A DNA stretch of 64,000 nt from Paracoccus sp. R12_2 (lineage in GTDB: Bacteria; Pseudomonadota; Alphaproteobacteria; Rhodobacterales; Rhodobacteraceae), in contig NZ_JAGHRA010000003.1 in the NCBI RefSeq assembly GCF_017744015.1, positions 62,001-126,000 on the forward strand, given 5' to 3'. The notes under the pieces were generated by a model that saw only the letters and a list, made by a program, of their open reading frames with translations, was not told where the DNA came from and made no database searches. This document shows positions 27,926 through 36,324 of this stretch, one piece after another; position 1 is the first letter of the stretch; each line of letters starts with the position of its first letter. Position numbers and translations under genes: made by a program.

Positions 27926-28597
27926 CTACTTGCGCGGCCTGCCCGCCAGTTTCTGCCACCAGCTGCCGATCCGGCCGCGCGCCTGGGCCGAGCTTGCGCC
28001 GACGCGGTCGGTGGTGCGGTCCCAGCCGTCATCGACCGACTTGATCGCCGGATCGATCGTGCGTTCGCGGAACTGCGCCCACATCCGCCAGATCAGCGCC
28101 AGAAGGATCAGCAGCACGCCGCAGATCACCATCGCCGCCCAGTTGCGCGGGCGTTCGTTCGGATTGGCCAGCGTGTCGATGGAGATGGCGTTGGGATAGG
28201 CGGTCAGCCACGGCAGACGCCAGCCATAGGCGGTCACGCTGACCCATGTCGGGGCGGCCGAGGTCGATTGCAGGTTCGTCGCCTCGGCATGCAGGTTGGC
28301 GCTGTCATATTTGAAATAGGGCGGCCAGATCCAGCCGGTATCCTCGTTGCGATAGACGAAGACCTTACCGTTGGGGCGCACCGTCTCGATGAAGCGCACG
28401 TCACGCTGACCGGCCGCGTTTTCCACCGTTCCGGCATCCTCGGACGCATAGAAGATCGAATTGGACGAGGTGACGGCCGTCAGCCGGTTATAGGTGTTGG
28501 TGATCCGGACGGTGTTCTTGGACGGCAGCGAATAGTCCAGAAACAGGAACACCACCAACCCCAGCAGCACCCCCAGAACGACCTTGACGTAATACAT
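27926..28597 (-). CDS. DUF1523 membrane protein
   Basis: 223 residues of the DUF1523 family, conserved in Rhodobacteraceae with unknown function. One helix at the N-terminus (VVLGVLLGLVVFLFL), a periplasmic part with the family signature VRITNTYNRL and RNEDTGWIWPPYFKYD, and a second helix near residue 160 (MVICGVLLILLALIW), then a basic cytoplasmic tail. A gene for a 93-residue membrane protein lies 13 bases upstream, so the two form an operon. Confidence 0.85.
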   Translation of the reverse strand: MYYVKVVLGVLLGLVVFLFLDYSLPSKNTVRITNTYNRLTAVTSSNSIFYASEDAGTVENAAGQRDVRFIETVRPNGKVFVYRNEDTGWIWPPYFKYDSANLHAEATNLQSTSAAPTWVSVTAYGWRLPWLTAYPNAISIDTLANPNERPRNWAAMVICGVLLILLALIWRMWAQFRERTIDPAIKSVDDGWDRTTDRVGASSAQARGRIGSWWQKLAGRPRK

Positions 28598-28610
28598 GTG
28601 CGGCGGCCCC

Positions 28611-28892
28611 TTACTGCCAGTTGACCCAATAGACGATCCCCATGATCGCCAATGTCGGGATGATGAAGACCAACCACAAGAGCCGTGACTTCAGCGACTT
28701 ATCGAACCCGACCATCGACTTGCGGACAAACTCGTCCCTGGCGCGGTTGTTCCCCGCCATGTCGGGATGGCGTTCGTCCCAGATCTCTTCCAGCCTCTCG
28801 CGCCTGAGCGAGCGGATATAGATCCGCAGCAGCAGGTAGAACATCACCTCGACCAGAAAGACCAGCACGATCAGGCGCAACAACGCAGCCAT
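28611..28892 (-). CDS. Small two-helix membrane protein
   Basis: 93 residues, no family recognised. Helices at about residues 4-24 (LLRLIVLVFLVEVMFYLLL) and 72-90 (LLWLVFIIPTLAIMGIVYW) flank a charged loop of mixed acidic and basic residues (RRERLEEIWDERHPDM), probably cytoplasmic. It is followed after 13 bases by the DUF1523 gene, so a shared envelope role is likely. Confidence 0.75.
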   Translation of the reverse strand: MAALLRLIVLVFLVEVMFYLLLRIYIRSLRRERLEEIWDERHPDMAGNNRARDEFVRKSMVGFDKSLKSRLLWLVFIIPTLAIMGIVYWVNWQ

Positions 28893-28990
28893 GTTTTCCC
28901 CTTTTCCCGCGTCACGATCCTTGGGGATTAAAGCCTAGCACGCAGCGGGGACGAAGGCACCCGGCGGCCGGACGGGCCGGGGACACCGCC

Positions 28991-30910
28991 TTAGTCGCCA
29001 CGTTCGAAGCGGCGTTTCGCCTCGGCCATGCGCTGCATGCCGCGCACCGTATCGGTGATGGCGGTTTCATCCGCGCTTTCGGAATAGCGCCATTCGCTGT
29101 CGGCGTATCGGTTGATCTCTTGCAGGACCATTTCGGGCGTGATGGGGCGGCGCAGTTCCTCGATCATGTCGATCTTGCGCTGATAGGGCTGGTGCAGGAA
29201 CGTGCCGGGCCGGTCGAACCAGTCATCCGGCATGTCGAAATCCATCGCGCGGGCCTTCACCGCATCGGTGATGTTCTTGATCGCGCGGCCCGTGAAACGC
29301 GGATCGGCCTGCGCGATGGCAAACAGATAGCTGCCCAGATCCGAGATATTCTGCAGCGGCCCGTGCCGATACGAGACGTCTGCGAAGATGGCGCTGATCG
29401 CCGGGGCCTCGGGGCGTGCATGGCCGGCATAGCTGTCGGACACCGCCTGCTGCAGGATGCGGCCGCGGGATGCATCGTGAGTGCCGAACGGGATGTCGTG
29501 CCGGCGTCCCATGAGCAGGCCCAGTATCTCGATATAGTCGGCCTGCGTGCGCGGCCCCTCGATCAGCAGCCGCGCGCCGGCGCGCTGGCGCAGCGCGTCG
29601 TCGATATTCTCGGCGTGGTTCGAGAACATGCCGAAGGTCGCATTGCCGCGCACCACGGTCGAGGCACCGGCGAAGGCCTCCATCAGCACGGCGGTGATTT
29701 CCTGCTGCCCGGACGAGGATTGCCGGTCGCCGCGCCGCCCGGCGATCTGGTCGATGTCGTCGATGGTGCCGAAGCCGATCACCCGAGGGTCGATGATCGC
29801 GTTGACGAAGGCCCGCGCGTTCTGGCCCGACTTGCCCTGATAGCTGTCCACATTGTCGACCGACAGGTTGCGATAGCGGAAGGGATAGCCCGCAACCCCG
29901 CAATAGTCGTGGATCAGCCCGGCCATCATCTGGATCAGCGTGGTCTTGCCGGTGCCGGGACGGCCATCGCCCAGGAAGGTGAAGGCAAAGCCGCCAAGTT
30001 CGACGAACGGGTTCATCATCCGGTCGAAATCATAGGCGACCAGCATCCGCGCCAGCCGCATCGCCTGATGCTTGGCGATGGTGTTGCCGATCACCTCCTC
30101 GGGGCGCTTGAATTCCATCGCGGCGGGACCGCCCTTGGCGCGGGTCGGCGGGGCGAAGCCCGCGATCGGCAGATCGTCGGCGGCCACGCGCCAGGCGGCA
30201 CCGGTAAAGGCGCGAGCCATCGGCGCCTGCTCGCCTTGCGCCGAGACCGCGGCCGACAGCGATTCGGCCCAGGCCATCGCGGTGGCGATCAGGCTGTCGT
30301 CATCCTTGGCGTGCTGCGCAAGATTCCGGTCCAGTTCCCACAGCGCGCCCTGCAGCGCGACGATCGGATTGTCGGTCAGGATCTCGTCCGCACTGGCGTC
30401 GGCCACCGATCGTGCCCCGGCATGTTCGGACAGCAGAAACGCCGTCGCATTGGCCAGCACCGACAGCGCGGCCAGCGATTCCACCGCGACAAGCTGGGCG
30501 AAATCGTCGTGACGGTCATGGGGCAGATGATGTTCGGTATTGCGGCGCTTCAGCGTGGCTGCGCCCGAACGCGCGGCGACCTCGTCGGCGACGGCCAGCG
30601 CGATGGCGGTGGCGCGGCGCAGCACCCGCGCCATGGTCGCCGCCGCCGGGGTCAGCAGATCATCGCCGCCCGCATTCTCGATCCGTTCAAGCAGCCGCAC
30701 CCGGTCGGTCCGCGTCGTCGCGCCATGGGCGAAACCGGTGGCGGACTGGCGGCCCGCAGGCCGCGCCGGCGCATCGTCGCCGCCGGTCCCGGACTCTGCC
30801 TCACGGACCAGCCGGGGCGCGTGGTCAAACCCGCTGAGCAGCGACAGCGCCTGCCGATAATGGCGCCGGATCGCATCTTCGGGCAGTTCCATCTCGTTGC
30901 GGGCGTCCAT
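28991..30910 (-). CDS. AAA-family ATPase
   Basis: 639 residues. The N-terminal 260 residues are largely helical with no recognised domain. A single AAA core follows with Walker A GDGRPGTGKTT at about 314-324, Walker B ending IDDIDQIAG near 390, and an arginine-finger region DDALRQRAGARLLI. The C-terminal part includes AIKNITDAVKARAMDFDMP, typical of AAA lid regions. Such proteins remodel or unfold partners; the target is unknown. Start follows the stop of the glycolipid-binding-domain gene without a gap (TGAATG), so the two are translationally coupled. Confidence 0.85.
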   Translation of the reverse strand: MDARNEMELPEDAIRRHYRQALSLLSGFDHAPRLVREAESGTGGDDAPARPAGRQSATGFAHGATTRTDRVRLLERIENAGGDDLLTPAAATMARVLRRATAIALAVADEVAARSGAATLKRRNTEHHLPHDRHDDFAQLVAVESLAALSVLANATAFLLSEHAGARSVADASADEILTDNPIVALQGALWELDRNLAQHAKDDDSLIATAMAWAESLSAAVSAQGEQAPMARAFTGAAWRVAADDLPIAGFAPPTRAKGGPAAMEFKRPEEVIGNTIAKHQAMRLARMLVAYDFDRMMNPFVELGGFAFTFLGDGRPGTGKTTLIQMMAGLIHDYCGVAGYPFRYRNLSVDNVDSYQGKSGQNARAFVNAIIDPRVIGFGTIDDIDQIAGRRGDRQSSSGQQEITAVLMEAFAGASTVVRGNATFGMFSNHAENIDDALRQRAGARLLIEGPRTQADYIEILGLLMGRRHDIPFGTHDASRGRILQQAVSDSYAGHARPEAPAISAIFADVSYRHGPLQNISDLGSYLFAIAQADPRFTGRAIKNITDAVKARAMDFDMPDDWFDRPGTFLHQPYQRKIDMIEELRRPITPEMVLQEINRYADSEWRYSESADETAITDTVRGMQRMAEAKRRFERGD

Positions 30911-31459
30911 TCAGTCCTCTTGCATCCAAAGGCCGGGATAGTCGGTCACGAAGCCGTGCCGGTTCACGGTCAGCGTTGTCTGAAAATCGGTCTCGGCGCT
31001 GCGATAGCACCATGAGCCGTCGGGGGCGAGGCGATAGCCCTGATGCAGCGGCTTCAGCGTCCAGTCCCCATCGTCAAGCCACAGCGCGGCGCTGTCGCCG
31101 CCACCGTGGGGCCCGAAGCGGTTCAGCGGGATGGTGTTGGTGGCGGGCGTGAAGCCCAGATCCAGATCCATAAGCCGGTGGCTGTCGGGAACCTCGTCCC
31201 CGTTCGCGCGCCATTCCCCGCCGGCACCGCGCCGGATCGACAGGCTGATGGCGCGGCCGCCGACATTGCCCTGCAGCCGCGCGGATCGCGCGACCCAGTC
31301 CTGATCGCAGATGATGTCATAGCCGATCCGCGCGGGGCCGCGCCGGTCGCCCCAGACCGCCGCGCCCTGAAGATGCCACTGGCCCGCGTCAAGATGCAGC
31401 GCGCAGGCATCGTGACCGGGCATGTCCAGCCGACGCCACAGGATCATCTGGCGCGACAT
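30911..31459 (-). CDS. Putative glycolipid-binding domain protein
   Basis: 182 residues matching the glycolipid-binding (DUF1089) family: ILWRRLDMPGHDACALH at the start, DYPGLW at the end, and a central DLDLGFTPATNTIPLNR motif. The fold is a beta-barrel thought to bind a lipid or glycolipid; in vivo role is unknown. No signal peptide is seen, so it acts in the cytoplasm or at the inner face of the membrane. It is directly followed by the AAA ATPase gene. Start ATG 31459 has a G-rich site before it. Confidence 0.82.
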   Translation of the reverse strand: MSRQMILWRRLDMPGHDACALHLDAGQWHLQGAAVWGDRRGPARIGYDIICDQDWVARSARLQGNVGGRAISLSIRRGAGGEWRANGDEVPDSHRLMDLDLGFTPATNTIPLNRFGPHGGGDSAALWLDDGDWTLKPLHQGYRLAPDGSWCYRSAETDFQTTLTVNRHGFVTDYPGLWMQED

Positions 31460-31542
31460 CGCATCCCCCCGCCGTCTTGCAAGGGCGCCGCCAGCATCCG
31501 CACTGACTGATCGTCCCTGCCCTGGTGATCGCGCGCCGCCAT
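31444..31542 (-). CDS. Possible 32-residue small ORF upstream of glycolipid-binding gene
   Basis: ATG 31542 is preceded by a good Shine-Dalgarno (GAGGGGACC) and opens a 32-codon frame that ends 15 bases inside the next gene. The peptide is polar with no helix or motif. It may be a leader peptide coupling translation, or chance. Nothing else supports it. Confidence 0.3.
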   Translation of the reverse strand: MAARDHQGRDDQSVRMLAAPLQDGGGMRCRAR

Positions 31543-31663
31543 TTCGGTCCCCTCTGTCTCGGTGCCGAATGTTAGGGCCCGTGCCGATCCGCGCAAGTGG
31601 TTGAACTGCCTATGCCGCGTGAACCCCGTTGCCAGCCTTCGCCGCACCGCCTAGCATCGGCAC

Positions 31664-32941
31664 ATGAACAGACTTCGCGACGCCATCGACGACCGCCGCG
31701 ATCAACTGGTCGCGCTGACCCAGGACCTGATACGCATTCCGACCCTGAACCCGCCGGGGCGGCATTATCTGGACATCTGCGAATATCTGCAGGCACGCCT
31801 GTCCCGACAGGGCTGGCGCTGCGAGATGGTTCGCGCCACCGGCAGCCCCGGCGACAGTGAAACCTATCCGCGCTGGAACATCGTTGCGCGCAGGCAGGGG
31901 GCGCGGCGTGGCGACTGCGTGCATTTCAACAGCCATCACGACGTGGTCGAGGTGGGGCACGGCTGGACCCGCGATCCGTTTGGCGCCCAGCTTGACGGCG
32001 ACCGCATCTATGGCCGCGGTTCCTGCGACATGAAAGGCGGGCTGGCGGCCAGCATCATCGCCGCCGAGGCCTTCGTCGCCACCTATCCCGACCATGCCGG
32101 CAGCATCGAGATCAGCGCAACGGCGGACGAGGAATCGGGCGGCTATGGCGGTGTGGCCTATCTGGCGCAGCAGGGCGCCTTCGCCCATGTCGATCACGTC
32201 ATCATCCCCGAACCGCTGCACAAGGACCGGATCTGCCTGGGCCATCGCGGCGTGTGGTGGGCCGAGATCGAGACGCAGGGCCGCATCGCCCATGGCTCGA
32301 TGCCGTTTCTGGGCGATTGCGCGGTCCGCCACATGGGCGCGGTTCTGGCCGAGATGGAGGCGACGCTGTGGCCGCTGCTGTCGGGCAAGCACACCGAGAT
32401 GCCGGTGATCCCGGAAGGGGCGCGGTCCTCGACCCTGAACATCAACAGCCTGCATGGCGGCGCGGCCGAGCAGGATACGGGCTATACCGGCCTGCCCACA
32501 CCCTGCGTGCCGGACCGATGCCGGATCGTGATCGACCGGCGTTTCCTGATCGAGGAAGACCTGACCGAGGTGAAGGCCGAGGTGACCGCGCTGCTGGAAC
32601 GGGTGAAGGCGCAGCGGCCCAGCTTTCGCTATGAGGTGCGCGACCTGTTCGAGGTCGTGCCTTCGATGACCGACAAGGACGCGCCGGTCGTCACGACCAC
32701 GGCCCGCGCGATTCAGAACGTTCTGGGCCGCGAGGCAGGCTATGTCGTCAGCCCCGGCACCTATGACCAGAAACACATCGACAGGATCGGCAAGCTGAAG
32801 AACTGCATCGCCTATGGCCCCGGCGTGCTGGACCTTGCGCATCAGCCGGATGAATGGATCGGCGTGCAGGACATGCTGGACAGTGCCAAGGTGATGGCGC
32901 TGGTTCTTGAGGAACTGCTGACCGGACAGCCGCCGGGCTGA
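31664..32941 (+). CDS. M20-family metallohydrolase (ArgE/DapE-like)
   Basis: 425-residue M20 aminoacylase/deacetylase. The metal site is intact: HFNSHHDVVEVGHGW, then YGRGSCDMKGG, the catalytic glutamate pair in TADEESGGYGG, and PEPLHK, with a C-terminal His in DLAHQPDEW. A dimerisation domain lies between about residues 190 and 310. It is annotated in relatives as acetylornithine deacetylase or succinyl-diaminopimelate desuccinylase, but substrate in this subgroup is uncertain. Given the purine block 9 kb away an amidohydrolase role was considered, but motifs do not favour allantoate amidohydrolase. ATG 31664 is an isolated start; the gene is divergent from the glycolipid-binding gene. Confidence 0.85.
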   Translation: MNRLRDAIDDRRDQLVALTQDLIRIPTLNPPGRHYLDICEYLQARLSRQGWRCEMVRATGSPGDSETYPRWNIVARRQGARRGDCVHFNSHHDVVEVGHGWTRDPFGAQLDGDRIYGRGSCDMKGGLAASIIAAEAFVATYPDHAGSIEISATADEESGGYGGVAYLAQQGAFAHVDHVIIPEPLHKDRICLGHRGVWWAEIETQGRIAHGSMPFLGDCAVRHMGAVLAEMEATLWPLLSGKHTEMPVIPEGARSSTLNINSLHGGAAEQDTGYTGLPTPCVPDRCRIVIDRRFLIEEDLTEVKAEVTALLERVKAQRPSFRYEVRDLFEVVPSMTDKDAPVVTTTARAIQNVLGREAGYVVSPGTYDQKHIDRIGKLKNCIAYGPGVLDLAHQPDEWIGVQDMLDSAKVMALVLEELLTGQPPG

Positions 32942-33029
32942 CGGCTGGCGACCGGTCAGGTCCGATGGCTCAGACAATCGCGCGGATCGTGCTATTGTCG
33001 GGATCAATCAACGAGTTCGGGACAGGTCG

Positions 33030-35228
33030 GTGCAGCGCAATCTGGTACTAGTCGTTCACGGGATCGGCGAACAGACCCCTGGTCAGACGATCGACGCGCT
33101 GACCGGCGGTGCGATCCGCGAGCTGGGCCTGCCGGGCCCGGTCGAAAGCCGGACCGAGATGATCGCCGAGGACCGCCCCGGCGACAGGCAGTTGCGACTG
33201 TTTCCCTGCCATATCCGGCGCACCACCCTGCCCGCAGGCCATGTGGGTCAGGCCGAGGAACAGGAGGTTCTGGCCGGCGAGGTCTATTGGTCCGACCTGT
33301 CGCCCGCCCCGCGCGGCGCGGTCGCGACCGGGCTGGACCTGCTGCGCACCGTGCTGACGCTTGGCTATCTGGCGCTGGACAATGTCTCGCAAAGCGTCGA
33401 ACCCGCGCATCGCTGGATCCGCGCCCTGGTACATCTGTTCGTCTGGATCTTCTATGCGCTGATCGCGCCGATGAACGCGCTGCTGCTGCTGGGGTCGATC
33501 CTGATGCTGACCGACAGCTTCATCATCCGGCTTGGCCCCGACACGCTGCAGGGGGCGACGCTGATGGCCATGCTTGGCGCGATCGCGGTGGCCCTGCATC
33601 TGGTGTGGCGATACCGGCTGCGGCGGCCCGAAAGCTCTTACCTCGAACGCTGCTTCATGGCGGGCATCGGCGGGCTGGGCGCGCTGACGCTGATCGCGGG
33701 GCTGATGGTGCGGCTGGCCTTGCCCGACCGGCCGGAACTGGCGGTGATCGACCTGAACAACCCGCAGGCCTACATGCCCGCGATCCCGCGCGAGCCGCCA
33801 TTCTGGCTGGACTGGCTGCGCAAGGCATCCTGCGGGTCGGTCGATCTGACGGCCTGCTGGAACCCGGCCTATCAGGACATCGCGGCCTTGCTGTGGGCGT
33901 TCACGATGCTGATGGCGCTGACCTGGCTTGCGGCGGTGGCGGTTCTGCTGGCGATGTTCGTGATCTCGGCCGTGACCGATATCGGCGGGCTGCGCACGGC
34001 GGCGCTGGCGGGGGTGCCGCTGTCGGTGATCCTTGCCATCCAGCTTTCGCCTGACCTGCCCCGGTTGCTGCTGTTGCTGGCGCTGCTGATCGTGGCGGGG
34101 GCGGTCTTCGCGGCCTGGGTCGCGCGTCAGGGCGGCGACGCGCTTGGCCGGATGACGCGGCTGTTCGGACGGCGCGCGCGGATCTATCTGCCGATCTGCA
34201 ACGCGATGCTGTTCCTGTGGATGCTGATTTCGGCGGCGATCTGGTCGATCTTCGCGGAACTGATCCACAAGCTTGACGGTCCGCAGGGCGGCCAGACCCT
34301 GCTGAGCCAGCTTTATGCCGATTATTCCGGACTCGCGACCAGCACCATGTCCTATATCGTCTTCGGGGTCGCGGGGCTGATCGTCGCGGGCGTGGTGCCG
34401 CTGCTGATCCGCCAGCGCCGGAAAGAGGCGCTGGCGCTGGACCCCGACAGTTGGCTGGACGTGTGGTGCGGACGGATCATCCTGAACCCGGTGCTGAACC
34501 TGCTGTTGATGTTCCTGATCCTGTGGATCGCCTTTGGCGGCGCGCTGCAAGCGGTGCGGACCGGGTTCGACGTGCTGGGCATCGCCTATCGGCCCTGGAA
34601 CAGCGACACGCTGATCGGCGGGCTGATCCGGTTCCACGAGACGATCAAGACCTATAACCCGATGGCCATCGCGCTGGTCGGCATGGCCGGGGTGGCGGCC
34701 TATCGCGCCGCCGATTTCGTGTCATCGGCGCTGGGGGTGGCGCGCGACATCTCGGTCTATTCGGCGCGCACGCTGGCCTACAGCCCGGACACCCCCGAGG
34801 GGCGCAGCGCCTATGCGTCGCGGCAGCGGATCAAGGCGCGGTTCCACACCGTGCTGGCGCATCTGTCGCGGCAATATCCGCATGACCGGCTGATCGTCAT
34901 CGCCCATTCGCAGGGCACCGTGATCGCCGCGCAGGCGCTGCAAGAGGTTGGGCCGACCGAAACGCCCACCTTTCTGGTCACCATGGGATCGCCCCTGACG
35001 CATATCTATGGCCAGTATTTCGCGAACGGCTTCGACATGGCCGACCTGCCCCGGCAGACCCGCCGCTGGATCAATATCTATCGCTGCGACGACTTCGTGG
35101 GCACCGAGGTTCGGCTGCCCGGCGACAGGGTCGAGAACCACCGCGTCGCGCCGGGTGGCCATACCGGCTACTGGACCGACGCCCATGTCTGGATGACGGT
35201 CCGCAAGATCCTTGGCATCACCGGCTAG
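33030..35228 (+). CDS. Polytopic membrane protein with split alpha/beta-hydrolase fold
   Basis: 732 residues, start GTG. The N-terminus carries VLVVHGIGEQ, the oxyanion-strand motif of alpha/beta hydrolases. After about residue 100 come roughly ten membrane helices up to about residue 575. The C-terminus resumes the hydrolase fold with VIAHSQGTVIAAQAL (Ser627), an acid at CDDFVG (687/688) and a His at GGHTGYW (711), giving a plausible catalytic triad. Such a membrane block inside a lipase-like fold is unusual and suggests action on a membrane-embedded lipid or acyl substrate. It stops three bases before the convergent SpoIIAA-like gene. No function can be given with confidence. Confidence 0.75.
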   Translation: MQRNLVLVVHGIGEQTPGQTIDALTGGAIRELGLPGPVESRTEMIAEDRPGDRQLRLFPCHIRRTTLPAGHVGQAEEQEVLAGEVYWSDLSPAPRGAVATGLDLLRTVLTLGYLALDNVSQSVEPAHRWIRALVHLFVWIFYALIAPMNALLLLGSILMLTDSFIIRLGPDTLQGATLMAMLGAIAVALHLVWRYRLRRPESSYLERCFMAGIGGLGALTLIAGLMVRLALPDRPELAVIDLNNPQAYMPAIPREPPFWLDWLRKASCGSVDLTACWNPAYQDIAALLWAFTMLMALTWLAAVAVLLAMFVISAVTDIGGLRTAALAGVPLSVILAIQLSPDLPRLLLLLALLIVAGAVFAAWVARQGGDALGRMTRLFGRRARIYLPICNAMLFLWMLISAAIWSIFAELIHKLDGPQGGQTLLSQLYADYSGLATSTMSYIVFGVAGLIVAGVVPLLIRQRRKEALALDPDSWLDVWCGRIILNPVLNLLLMFLILWIAFGGALQAVRTGFDVLGIAYRPWNSDTLIGGLIRFHETIKTYNPMAIALVGMAGVAAYRAADFVSSALGVARDISVYSARTLAYSPDTPEGRSAYASRQRIKARFHTVLAHLSRQYPHDRLIVIAHSQGTVIAAQALQEVGPTETPTFLVTMGSPLTHIYGQYFANGFDMADLPRQTRRWINIYRCDDFVGTEVRLPGDRVENHRVAPGGHTGYWTDAHVWMTVRKILGITG

Positions 35229-35231
35229 GCG

Positions 35232-36293
35232 TCAGTTGTCCGGCGTATCCGACGACCGCGGCGCGGCCTTCGCCGATGGTTTGCGCCGTGTTGCAGGTTT
35301 TGAGGTCGCGGCTTTCGGGGCGGCAGCGGACTTGGCCGTGGCGGCTTTCGCCGGGGCAGACCCCGACGCCGAGGCGCCACCCGCCTTGCGCGATGCAGAT
35401 CCTGTCGCAGCCCTGGATTTCGCGGAGGGCTTGGCCGCAGGCTTCGGCCGTTCCGGCGTGGGCTTCCGGTCGGGTGCGGCCGCAGCAGGCTGTGATCCGG
35501 CCTGCGGGGGCGCATCGGCCCGTGCCTCGGGCGGGGGCGCGGCATCCGCACCGCCTTCGCAGATCCATGCCCTGGCCGCATCCATCGCGTCCGTGGGGAA
35601 TACCGCGACCTCGCCCGGCATCAGCGGCGCGAACATCTTCATCCCCCGCGTGATCCAGCCGATATCGCTGACCACCGCCACGCGGTCGAAGCTGCGCCAA
35701 TGGGTCAGTCCCAGCCGCGCATCGTCCCACATCGCACCGGCGGTGTAATTCTCGAAATCGGGGCCAAGCTGCATCAGCAACCGCAGGCTGCCATGCGCGG
35801 CCTCTCTCTTGCGCACCAGCGGGATCAGCCGATCCTCGTAATCGCGCGAGGTCACCTCGCCCACCGCGCGGATCGCGATGACATTGTCGGGATAGCCGTC
35901 CAGAAGCACATATCCTTCGGGTTCCTTCTCGGGCGATCCGGCCCATGCAATCGCCTCGTCCTCTTGCCGGACGTCGAAATGGCGCACGCGGGCGCGCACG
36001 AAGATGTCGGCAAGATTCGGCAACATCGCCAGCCCCATCCGATCGGTCACGATCGCGACGCGCGGCAGGACCATCGCATGTTTCCGCACGACATCGAAAT
36101 GCGCCTTCATCGCGGAAAGACCCTGCCAGTGCGGCAGCCCCTTCAGATGCACGACCAGCCCCGGCATCCGGTCATGGTCGTTCGCATAGTCGTCGATGGT
36201 CTGTCCCATCGCCTCGAACTCCGAGGCCGGGATCGTTCCCTCGGGCCGGGCCGTGACGACGTTTCTGGTGGCGTCCACTTGGATATTCAGCAT
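35232..36293 (-). CDS. Tandem SpoIIAA-like (STAS) protein with basic tail
   Basis: 353 residues from ATG 36293 (GGAG seven bases upstream). Two SpoIIAA-like STAS domains follow each other: residues 1-120 (RNVVTARPEGTIPASEFEAM, then DRMGLAMLPNLADIF) and 121-240 (NVIAIRAVGEVTSRDYEDRL, then DIGWITRGMKMFAPLMPGEV). The last 110 residues are a low-complexity Ala/Pro/Lys-rich basic tail resembling histone H1-like tails. No serine phosphorylation motif of classical SpoIIAA is evident. It lies 31 bases after uvrD and is probably co-transcribed with it. Confidence 0.8.
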   Translation of the reverse strand: MLNIQVDATRNVVTARPEGTIPASEFEAMGQTIDDYANDHDRMPGLVVHLKGLPHWQGLSAMKAHFDVVRKHAMVLPRVAIVTDRMGLAMLPNLADIFVRARVRHFDVRQEDEAIAWAGSPEKEPEGYVLLDGYPDNVIAIRAVGEVTSRDYEDRLIPLVRKREAAHGSLRLLMQLGPDFENYTAGAMWDDARLGLTHWRSFDRVAVVSDIGWITRGMKMFAPLMPGEVAVFPTDAMDAARAWICEGGADAAPPPEARADAPPQAGSQPAAAAPDRKPTPERPKPAAKPSAKSRAATGSASRKAGGASASGSAPAKAATAKSAAAPKAATSKPATRRKPSAKAAPRSSDTPDN

Positions 36294-36324
36294 TGGCTTG
36301 CTCCGCTTGCGGCCGCCCCGAAGA

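Noticed and set aside
31664-32941. M20 hydrolase as the missing allantoate amidohydrolase
   Set aside because: Motifs fit the ArgE/DapE-like branch, and the gene is 9 kb from the purine block next to unrelated genes.
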